From the NCBI GenBank assembly GCA_964017195.1, contig OZ024892.1:13278071-13342070 (forward strand): a stretch of 64,000 bases of DNA, in the 5' to 3' direction. Source of the stretch: Siderastrea radians (lineage: Eukaryota > Cnidaria > Anthozoa > Scleractinia > Rhizangiidae). This document shows positions 56,726-62,926 of this stretch, piece by piece (position 1 is the stretch's first letter; every line of letters begins with the position of its first letter). The translations under genes and the position numbers were made by a program. Under the pieces are notes generated by a model. It ran no database searches. It was not told where the DNA came from and was given only the letters and a program-made list of their open reading frames with translations.

Positions 56726-57394
56726 ATGGGTATTATCATCATGCAAACGGGGAAACCGTTTCGTTTTCATACCCCCTCCTCTATCTTGGTGGTGGGACCC
56801 TCGGGATGTGGCAAAACCGCGTTTACGGAAAAACTCTTGGTAGACAACCCCGAGTTGTTTGAAAGTCCCCCGACGCAAGTGCATTATTGTTATGGGGCGT
56901 GGCAAGATCGATTTCGAGGCATGCAAGATCGTGGGGTGAGGTTTCACGAAGGGATTCCCGATCATCAAGCCTTGGTGCAATGGTTTCCTCAAGGACAGGG
57001 GGTCCTGGTCTTGGATGATTTAATGGATGAAGGGAGTCACGATAAACGCGTGTTGGATTTATTCACCAAACATTCACATCATCAAGGGGTGACGGTGCTC
57101 TACTTGTGCCAAGACATGTTTCCCGTGGGGCGCTATGCCAAAAGTATTTCCCGCAATGCACATTACATTGTGGCGTTCAAGAATCCCCGAGATCAATTAG
57201 GGGTACGCAATGTCATGCTGCAATCGTTTCCGACCACTTGGAAAGACACGTTGGAGACGTTTCATCAGGCCACCACGCGCCCGTATGGCTATTTGATGTT
57301 AGATTTACACCCGGCCTCCTCGGATCAACAACGGTTATGGAGTCACCTGTTAAAAGACGAAGGATGGACGCGCACCTATCAAAAGCGAGTATAA
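56726..57394 (+). CDS. ATP: DNA-packaging ATPase (A32/FtsK-HerA type)
   Basis: 222 residues. Walker A GPSGCGKT at 24-31; Walker B LVLDDLMDE at about 94-102. Then QDMF and FKNPRD motifs typical of the Polinton/poxvirus A32-like packaging ATPases. It powers loading of DNA into the capsid. An ATAAAAAGG element lies 20-30 bp upstream, directly after the tRNA-like element. The gene is intact. Confidence 0.9.
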   Translation: MGIIIMQTGKPFRFHTPSSILVVGPSGCGKTAFTEKLLVDNPELFESPPTQVHYCYGAWQDRFRGMQDRGVRFHEGIPDHQALVQWFPQGQGVLVLDDLMDEGSHDKRVLDLFTKHSHHQGVTVLYLCQDMFPVGRYAKSISRNAHYIVAFKNPRDQLGVRNVMLQSFPTTWKDTLETFHQATTRPYGYLMLDLHPASSDQQRLWSHLLKDEGWTRTYQKRV

Positions 57395-57435
57395 AGGGAC
57401 GAGACGCTTGAACGGCCTTTTCGAAAAGAGCAACC

Positions 57436-58392
57436 ATGGCGGATGATGACCGTCAACCTCCGCAAGCCTACGATACCACGACCCCTGCGGGGGTCGGGGC
57501 GACCACTAGCAATGTAGTGTCCCCAGGGACCATCCAAGAAATTTTGGATACGGGGGACTCAACCTTGATCGACCAAGCCTTTGATCAAATGACCGTTGAG
57601 GACATGATCGCGTATGTGGAACAGCTGCCCTCCCCTCCTGCGTTTAGAACCTCTTCCCCCGCTGGGGTAGGAAGCCCAGGAAGTCAATCGTTCCGTAGCA
57701 TACACACTACCCCGCCGTCTTCCGTGGACACTCCCCTTAGTAGGGGGAGCGCCGGCTTGTCGTCCGGAGCGCGAACCCCCCTTAGTCAGGGGAGCGCTCG
57801 CTTGTCGTCCGGGGCTCGAACGCCTGCGACGCCTCCTAGCGTACCCCGGGCGGCGGGTGCTCGAACAGCCGCGGGTGCTGGGGGTAATGGGGGTGGACGT
57901 GGCGGTGGACGTGGTGGAGGTGATGGTAGGGGACGCCGTGGACCCAGGACTAGAGGGGGTGGACGTGGTGCTGGTGGTGCTGGTGGTGGTGGACGTGGTG
58001 CTGGTGGTGGTGGTGGTGGTGGACGTGGTGCTGGTGGTGGTGGTGGTGCTGGTGCTGGCGGAGGAGGTGGAGGAGGTGGAGGTGGTGGTGGAGGTGGTGG
58101 TGGTGGTGGCGGTGGCGGTGGTGGTGGTGGACGACGGGGGCGCCGACGCCGACGCCTTTTCCCTTCACCTGCCTCCACTACTCCCGGGTCGTCTGGGAGG
58201 TCTGGCAGACAACCTCGTACCCTGCGTCAAGCCGATTTACAACGACGTTTACGCATGCTATTACAAGATCAAGAACAATTGGCCCAAGGACGGGAAATTG
58301 CGAATGTGACCATGACCAATAGCATTGTGACCAGTTATAAACAGGGAGGAGCCCCCAGCGTACAAACCTCGTCGTCCCGGGTCTCGCCGTGA
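57436..58392 (+). CDS. Virion-type protein with long Gly-rich tract
   Basis: 318 residues. The first 70 are acidic and seem folded (TIQEILDTGDSTLIDQAFDQ). The middle is Ser/Pro/Thr- and Gly-rich, with a near-pure GGG tract at about residues 150-232. The C-terminus has a helix (RQADLQRRLRMLLQDQEQLA) and VTMTNSIVTSYKQGG. TATAAAG at 57390-57396. Conserved-looking ends around a low-complexity linker suggest a structural protein (core or fibre-like); no exact family is assigned. Confidence 0.6.
   Translation: MADDDRQPPQAYDTTTPAGVGATTSNVVSPGTIQEILDTGDSTLIDQAFDQMTVEDMIAYVEQLPSPPAFRTSSPAGVGSPGSQSFRSIHTTPPSSVDTPLSRGSAGLSSGARTPLSQGSARLSSGARTPATPPSVPRAAGARTAAGAGGNGGGRGGGRGGGDGRGRRGPRTRGGGRGAGGAGGGGRGAGGGGGGGRGAGGGGGAGAGGGGGGGGGGGGGGGGGGGGGGGGGRRGRRRRRLFPSPASTTPGSSGRSGRQPRTLRQADLQRRLRMLLQDQEQLAQGREIANVTMTNSIVTSYKQGGAPSVQTSSSRVSP
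57890..58135. repeat. GGN trinucleotide tract
   Basis: GGT/GGA/GGC codons in a run of more than 200 bp encode the Gly tract. The forward strand is G-rich and able to form G-quadruplexes, and the tract is likely to vary in length. Confidence 0.9.
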
Positions 58393-58394
58393 GC

Positions 58395-59054
58395 ATGAAA
58401 ACCGTGGTGTCGTTATTGAATGGATCCCGACGTCCTGGCATCCCCTTGCCCCCCGAATTGTTACAACGGATGGATTCCTTGTATGCCTTTTACCATCAAC
58501 AATGGTGGTGTTATCGCAAAATGTTGAATCATTACAAGTGTATCAATGCCTTGTTCAATGGCCTGGCGTTACTCCTGATGGCCGCGGGCATGATTGCTGG
58601 TCCCCTGTTGGACAACAGTACGTTGGTGGCCTGTTTGGCAGCCGTGGGCACCGTGGTCAAAGGATGGGCCGATTTTAAACAGTACCGATTTAAAGTGACC
58701 ATGAGTCGATTTGCGTTTACCACCTATGCCAAAGCCTTGACCGAATTGAAAACCTATGGGCGCGGGGTTCCCTTGGAGGACCTGGAAGGATTTTTAATCA
58801 AGATGCAAACGTTGGATGATACCATTGTGGATTTCACTCCGCCGTTACCCAAACGATGTGTGCAAGAGTACCATGGTCATTTTGTGTACCAGCCCTTGGA
58901 AGCCCAATGCTATGTGGACGGATGTCCTCGTCCCTTGAGACCCAAAGACTACTGGATCCATAAAAAGCCGCTCCCTCCCAGCCCGACACTCTTAGAACCA
59001 TGGCCGTCCGACGACGACGACGCAGAAAAAGGAAACAAAGAGGAGGGGCTTTAA
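58395..59054 (+). CDS. Two-helix membrane protein
   Basis: 219 residues from ATG 58395 (a GTG at 58389 overlaps the previous stop). Two hydrophobic helices (INALFNGLALLLMAAGMIAG and STLVACLAAVGTVVKGW) are separated by a short turn. A conserved-looking cytoplasmic part follows (KVTMSRFAFTTYAKALTELK, TLDDTIVDFTPPLPK). This layout, SLATT-like, is seen in many Polinton genomes and may form part of a virion or host-membrane pore. The acidic tail overlaps the next gene. TATAAA at 58336-58341. Confidence 0.65.
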   Translation: MKTVVSLLNGSRRPGIPLPPELLQRMDSLYAFYHQQWWCYRKMLNHYKCINALFNGLALLLMAAGMIAGPLLDNSTLVACLAAVGTVVKGWADFKQYRFKVTMSRFAFTTYAKALTELKTYGRGVPLEDLEGFLIKMQTLDDTIVDFTPPLPKRCVQEYHGHFVYQPLEAQCYVDGCPRPLRPKDYWIHKKPLPPSPTLLEPWPSDDDDAEKGNKEEGL

Positions 59055-59329
59055 TGCGCCGCAAACCCCGTTTGGTGGATAAAATTGCCCATGGCATGAG
59101 TATGTTTCTATCGGGGCCCGCGCCTGGGTTTGGACTTGCTTTAGGCAAATTAGGTGGTCAAGCCTTGAAAGGCATTACCGATAATGTACAACATTACCGA
59201 CGACAACGAGGCGGCGGGTGGTGGTCCGATTTGAAACGCAATACCCGTCAAGGCTATAAAGAGACGCAAGACGTCATCAAACAAAACAAAGCCCTTCAAC
59301 GTGTCTTGTCGCACTCATGGTATCCTTGA
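59000..59329 (+). CDS. Basic virion protein with two QRGG motifs
   Basis: 109 residues. It starts MAVRRRRRRKRKQRGGAL; a second RRQRGGGWW lies at about 67-75. Between them is a Gly/Leu-rich amphipathic region (GMSMFLSGPAPGFGLALGKL). The layout suggests a precursor cut twice, as for adenovirus pVI/pX-type proteins. Overlaps its neighbours at both ends. Confidence 0.65.
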   Translation: MAVRRRRRRKRKQRGGALMRRKPRLVDKIAHGMSMFLSGPAPGFGLALGKLGGQALKGITDNVQHYRRQRGGGWWSDLKRNTRQGYKETQDVIKQNKALQRVLSHSWYP

Positions 59330-59490
59330 AGAGAAGACGCCGACGACGACGTCGTCAACGAGGTGGTTTTTTAAATCTATTGGTCCCTGCCCTGACGGGA
59401 TTGGGGAAAGCCGTGGCCTTGGAAACGGATAAACGTATAAAACGCACGATCCAAAAAGCCAATCAACGGTATCGTCGCCGTCACCGATAA
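59317..59490 (+). CDS. 57-residue basic peptide with QRGG motif (short gene)
   Basis: ATG at 59317, TAA at 59488. It starts MVSLK, followed by eight Arg, then QRGGFLNLLVPALTGLGKAV, then a basic tail (RYRRRHR). It has the same layout as the peptide at 53782: Arg run, QRGG, hydrophobic Gly/Ala/Leu helix, basic end. It overlaps the preceding gene by 13 bases and has TATAAAG at 59255-59261. It is very probably real because of this shared pattern. Confidence 0.6.
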   Translation: MVSLKRRRRRRRRQRGGFLNLLVPALTGLGKAVALETDKRIKRTIQKANQRYRRRHR

Positions 59491-59493
59491 AGG

Positions 59494-59811
59494 ATGCAAC
59501 GTCTTCGACGTCAATTCCCGTTTTTACGCTCCATGTTACAAGAAGCCAATGGTTCCAAACGTCAAGAGTTGTTACAACATGCCAATGCTGATCAAATCAA
59601 TGCCGTGAGTGAACTGGTCTTGAACTTCTTAAAAAACAAGATTCCCATCACACCCCCCATCCTAGCCAAACTTCAACCCTATAAAAAGGTGCTACGCGAT
59701 TTGGGACGTCGTCGACATTCCGTGAAAAAACGTCGGGCGTGGTTGGTTCAACAAAAAGGACGCGGGTTATTTCAAGGACTCCATCAGGTGTTATGTCAAT
59801 GTCTTCGTTAA
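59494..59811 (+). CDS. Conserved small basic viral protein (QINAVSEL family)
   Basis: 105 residues. MQRLRRQFPFLRSMLQEANG, then LLQHANADQINAVSELVLNF, then PILAKLQPYKKVLRDLGRRR and a short basic end with QKGRG. The pattern recurs in small proteins of Polinton-like elements in invertebrate genomes. Function unknown; probably helical. TATAAAA at 59436-59442. Confidence 0.65.
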   Translation: MQRLRRQFPFLRSMLQEANGSKRQELLQHANADQINAVSELVLNFLKNKIPITPPILAKLQPYKKVLRDLGRRRHSVKKRRAWLVQQKGRGLFQGLHQVLCQCLR

Positions 59812-60023
59812 CCCTCCCTACCTGGATGAAACTGTTACAAGAGGCCAATCGGGCCACCGATCAGTGGAAAGACGAGTGTCATTATTGGAAGCATAAATAT
59901 CGCCTGTTGTATCGAGAGTACAGGCACATCTTAAAGTCCCGTCTTTGTGAGAGCTGTCGTCAGATAGAAGACGGGGAACTTTGCTCCGAGTGTAGTCAAC
60001 CCCCATGGATGCAGTCTACATGA
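59793..60023 (+). CDS. Small zinc-binding protein
   Basis: 76 residues from ATG 59793 (59799 is an alternative). A helix rich in Lys/Trp/Tyr (WKDECHYWKHKYRLLYREYR) is followed by a CxxC pair motif (CESC...CSEC), a possible zinc ribbon. Overlaps the genes on both sides. No family is recognised. Confidence 0.5.
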   Translation: MSMSSLTLPTWMKLLQEANRATDQWKDECHYWKHKYRLLYREYRHILKSRLCESCRQIEDGELCSECSQPPWMQST

Positions 60024-60613
60024 TTCCCCACAAGGACTTGGAGCAACTCATTCAATATTACAAAGGAGAACTCACCGAAAATGCCTTGTTGAACAAAGCC
60101 GCCACGCTCGCCGCTCAAAAACATGTCTTGTTAGCCAACCCTCAATTGCCCCCGGCCGTGGTCAATGCTCAAACCAAACCGTTGAGTCAAGAATTAACCA
60201 AGTTAACCAAACACATTCGTCAATTTCCCGGAGGTGTGGGAGTGGGTGCCCCGGGTGCCCCTCCTGGCGAAGAAGAGGAAGAGGCCGGGGATTTGGTGAC
60301 GGGGCCCGTGGAACAATGGTTGAAGCGCATGATAAAAGGAGGTCCGTCGGCTCCCAAACCCACCATTACCCCTGCTACCAGGGAAGGCACGAGAGAAGAG
60401 AGACCTTCTACCAGTCGAGGGGATACCCGGACTCGTTTACAGGTCATTCGAGAACAGCGCAAGGCTTTGGAAAAAAAGTTAGCCGAAAGTGGTAAAGGCA
60501 AAGGCAAAGGCATCTCCCGTGAAGTGCAAGCATTGAAACCCTTACCCGGTTGGGAAGATTGGGCCAAAGGCAAACCACCCCGACGACGACGTTTGCAGTA
60601 CGACAGTGAGTAA
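60005..60613 (+). CDS. Conserved viral protein, function unknown
   Basis: 202 residues. The N-terminal part MIPHKDLEQLIQYYKGELTE followed by NALLNKAATLAAQKH is a pattern I associate with Polinton-like elements. The middle is Gly/Glu-rich and disordered; the C-terminus has a basic helix and ends in PRRRRLQYDSE. Probably a virion or assembly protein. Confidence 0.55.
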   Translation: MDAVYMIPHKDLEQLIQYYKGELTENALLNKAATLAAQKHVLLANPQLPPAVVNAQTKPLSQELTKLTKHIRQFPGGVGVGAPGAPPGEEEEEAGDLVTGPVEQWLKRMIKGGPSAPKPTITPATREGTREERPSTSRGDTRTRLQVIREQRKALEKKLAESGKGKGKGISREVQALKPLPGWEDWAKGKPPRRRRLQYDSE

Positions 60614-60621
60614 AAAAAAAG

Positions 60622-60990
60622 ATGGCCCCCCGCACCAAGAGGAGGAGGAGAAGGGGCCCCCCACGGAAACGCCGTCAACGCGGAGGGGCCTTGGATGTCC
60701 AAAAATGGATTGCTAAAACCGGCAAAGAATTTCATTGGCCCGGCTATCAATACATGGGCCCTGGCACGCATTTAGCCAAACGCCTGAAACGAGGGGATCC
60801 CGGGATCAATCGCTTGGACCAAATTGCGAAACAACACGACATTGATTACAGCCGTGCCAAGAATTTGCAAGACAAATGGAAAGCCGATACCAAGATGATC
60901 CAAGCCATTGATAAATTACCTGGCAAGAAAACCAAGACGGAACGGGTGGTCAAAAAAATCATGCAAGCCAAGAAACGTTTAAAATTGTAA
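60622..60990 (+). CDS. Phospholipase A2-domain virion protein
   Basis: 122 residues. A basic N-terminus with RRQRGGAL (17-24) precedes a parvovirus-VP1-like PLA2 domain: Ca-loop YMGPGT (44-49), the helix QIAKQHDIDYSRA (67-79) with catalytic His72-Asp73, and a later KADTKMIQAI helix. In parvoviruses this enzyme opens the endosomal membrane during entry; the same role is inferred here. The QRGG before the domain could be the site that frees it. Intact, with a basic tail. Confidence 0.8.
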   Translation: MAPRTKRRRRRGPPRKRRQRGGALDVQKWIAKTGKEFHWPGYQYMGPGTHLAKRLKRGDPGINRLDQIAKQHDIDYSRAKNLQDKWKADTKMIQAIDKLPGKKTKTERVVKKIMQAKKRLKL

Positions 60991-61303
60991 AACACTTTAA
61001 TGACAACCCCATACCATGTTGAAAAATAAAAAATGAAAATGTCTGATTGGTTCCTTGTACTGTCTCAAACAAAGATGTAGTGTCAAAAAACAGGATTCTC
61101 AAACAGGATTCTGGAGAACCCGTTGTGATGTAGACAAAATGATCCACGTTGATAAAAAAAATGTCACTGTCTCTTTGATCGTTCCACCACAATGTCACGA
61201 TGGAATGTTCTGCCAAATACGGAAAAGAATGTTCTGCCAAATACGGAAACGAATGTTCTGCCAAATACGGAAACGAATGTTCTGCCAAATACGGAAACGA
61301 GGG
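60991..61303. other. Convergent 3' spacer with repeats
   Basis: It separates the PLA2 gene from the reverse-strand early-type genes. It contains AATAAAAAATG (about 61024) and the tandem repeat listed next. Confidence 0.6.
61203..61298. repeat. 24-bp tandem repeat, 4 copies
   Basis: The unit GAATGTTCTGCCAAATACGG + AAAC, starting at 61203, 61227, 61251 and 61275, is nearly perfect. It is just downstream of the stop of the reverse-strand gene. Confidence 0.95.
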
Positions 61304-62590
61304 TTAAGATACTAAATCATATATCAAATCGACGCCTTCGTCGGATGACGTCATGTCCTCCAACCAATCATCCACATCAAAATCCTGCACATCGTCCATC
61401 ACCTGCTCCCACTCGTCGGGTGCCAATAAATCCTGCAAAAATGAAAGATCGTTACAGTCAGAGGGTTCGCTGACTTGCATGGCCCCCGAATCCAAATCAA
61501 GCACAGTATGAGAGTCCTCATTAAGGAGTTGAAGAAAGGATTCCGGGAGCGGCACGTTCGTAACCCCAGAGTCCTGCGATTCCGGGAGCGGGGTATCCCC
61601 CGAGTCCAGCGAGTCACAAAAGGCTTGGACATAGTCCCTCACAGACATCCGACAATCTGTCAGGGGGATGGTTAACGGCGTCGTCAACTTCTTCTTTATT
61701 CTCTTTTTCGCCCGATAACGGGCTTGACGAATCCTGTTTTGCGCCCTCACCAGCTCGGGATGGGTCTTCCGACGACGGGCATCACGCTGTCTCTGTTTCT
61801 CCCTAAACTCCTCTCCACGGCTCTCTCGATATCGTCGCTGTTTCTCCCTCACCTCCTCCCGACGGCTCTCTCGGTATCGTTGCTGGTTCTCCCTCACCGC
61901 CTCCCGATGTCTCTGTCGATATCGTTGCTGACGCGCCCGGATCCGTTCCCGATTGGCTATATAGTAGTCCCTGTCTTTCTCCCTTATGCGCTCGCGATGT
62001 TGTTGTCTGTAACGTCTGTCGGCCTCTGCCCGCTGGGCTCGATGCGTTTCCCGGTAGCGCCTGTCGGCCTCCGCCCGCGGGGTTTGATGCGTTGCCGGGT
62101 CGCGCCTGTCGTCCTCCACCCGCGGGGCTCTTTGGGTACTTGGGGCCGCTCGGCGGGGAGCCCGTTCATCATCAACGCATTCGTGGTACTTGACGGGGGC
62201 TCTGCGGGGGCGCAACGATATCGTCAGAGCCATCGGGAGCTGGGGCCGATGTGGTGGCTGGTAGCACCTGTCAATTTCCCTCCGCCGGGCTCTTTGGGTC
62301 CTTTTGGGGGCAGCAGCGCTTTCTTGACTCTTGTAGGGGGCTCTGTGGGGGTGCAATTCTTTTTCGTCCGACATCGGGAGACGGGGGCGGTGCTGGTGGA
62401 GGGGTGGCTGGCCGTTTGAATTGGTAGCGCCAGTAATCGCAGCAGTAGTCCAGCCCCTCCACAAACCACTCACAGGTGTGTTGAGGGTAACACAGCTGGT
62501 GGAAGTAGGTGGCTCGTGCTGCCCGGGTTGCCTGAGCTGCCCCTTTGAGCTGCTCCCTTTGCTTGAGCTTCTCCCCAAACTCTGTGACAC
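61304..62590 (-). CDS. Arg-repeat protein with acidic C-terminus (early-type)
   Basis: 428 codons open on the reverse strand; the true N-terminus is uncertain because the first third overlaps another convincing frame. The central part has imperfect repeats of about 15 residues rich in Arg, Glu and Gln (RYRESRREEVREKQR). A basic helix follows (RQARYRAKKRIKKK). The C-terminal 110 residues are acidic (LDSGDTPLPESQDSG, EQVMDDVQDFDVDDWLEDM), like an activation domain. It may be a DNA-binding transcriptional regulator. Probably expressed by splicing from the upstream frame or by its own start. Confidence 0.5.
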   Translation of the reverse strand: MSQSLGRSSSKGSSSKGQLRQPGQHEPPTSTSCVTLNTPVSGLWRGWTTAAITGATNSNGQPPLHQHRPRLPMSDEKELHPHRAPYKSQESAAAPKRTQRARRREIDRCYQPPHRPQLPMALTISLRPRRAPVKYHECVDDERAPRRAAPSTQRAPRVEDDRRDPATHQTPRAEADRRYRETHRAQRAEADRRYRQQHRERIREKDRDYYIANRERIRARQQRYRQRHREAVRENQQRYRESRREEVREKQRRYRESRGEEFREKQRQRDARRRKTHPELVRAQNRIRQARYRAKKRIKKKLTTPLTIPLTDCRMSVRDYVQAFCDSLDSGDTPLPESQDSGVTNVPLPESFLQLLNEDSHTVLDLDSGAMQVSEPSDCNDLSFLQDLLAPDEWEQVMDDVQDFDVDDWLEDMTSSDEGVDLIYDLVS

Positions 62591-62699
62591 TTGAGTCCAA
62601 CGCCAACTCCGCCTTGACTTTCTTCAAAATCTCCTCGACTTCCAAATCCGCTTCAAAAGTTTCAAATGTCTCCAACAGCTTGTCTTGATCAACCTCCAT
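62271..62699 (-). CDS. Early-type protein, Cys- and Pro-rich
   Basis: 142 residues. An acidic helical N-terminus (MEVDQDKLLETFETFEADLE) is followed by a Cys/Trp-containing folded part (QHTCEWFVEGLDYCCDYWRY) and a Pro-rich tail (ATPPPAPPPSPD). It is first after the reverse side of the polymerase promoter. Its tail overlaps the 428-codon frame by 320 nt, so splicing between the frames is likely. No family is assigned; position is that of early regulatory genes. Confidence 0.5.
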   Translation of the reverse strand: MEVDQDKLLETFETFEADLEVEEILKKVKAELALDSSVTEFGEKLKQREQLKGAAQATRAARATYFHQLCYPQHTCEWFVEGLDYCCDYWRYQFKRPATPPPAPPPSPDVGRKRIAPPQSPLQESRKRCCPQKDPKSPAEGN

Positions 62700-62780
62700 T
62701 TTGAGATGACTCCGCCGGCGGTTCGATTTCTTTTATAGCGGTTTATTCGTTCCCGTGATGCCCCATGGGCCCAAACTAGA

Positions 62781-62893
62781 GAGGGGGGAGGGGGGTCCCC
62801 CCACCCCGTCCCACCCCTCCCAGGGACCCCGTGGGGCCTGCTTGTGATTGGTTCATGCTCTTCTTCACGTGACCCTCTTTTCTCTATAAAACC
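62781..62893 (+). promoter_or_regulatory. Polymerase promoter (duplicated early-type promoter)
   Basis: Blocks: GGAGGGGGGTCCCCCCACCC, a GGGGCCT block, TGATTGG (CCAAT on the other strand), CACGTGACCCTCTT, and TCTCTATAAAA. TATA at 62885-62891 is 42 bp before the polymerase ATG. It matches 46842-46955 in inverted orientation and lies in a divergent gap that also serves the reverse-strand early-type genes. Confidence 0.8.
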
Positions 62894-62926
62894 CGAAGAC
62901 CGGCCGCCAACGGAGTTTATCTGATC

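Noticed and set aside
57786..58178. Reverse-strand Pro-rich frame and other-frame Val/His-rich frames
   Set aside because: They are shadows of the GGN tract in the Gly-rich virion protein gene.
61724..62419. 231-codon forward open frame
   Set aside because: It is antisense to the Arg-repeat protein; low-complexity Arg codons leave the other strand open. No promoter or homology-like pattern.
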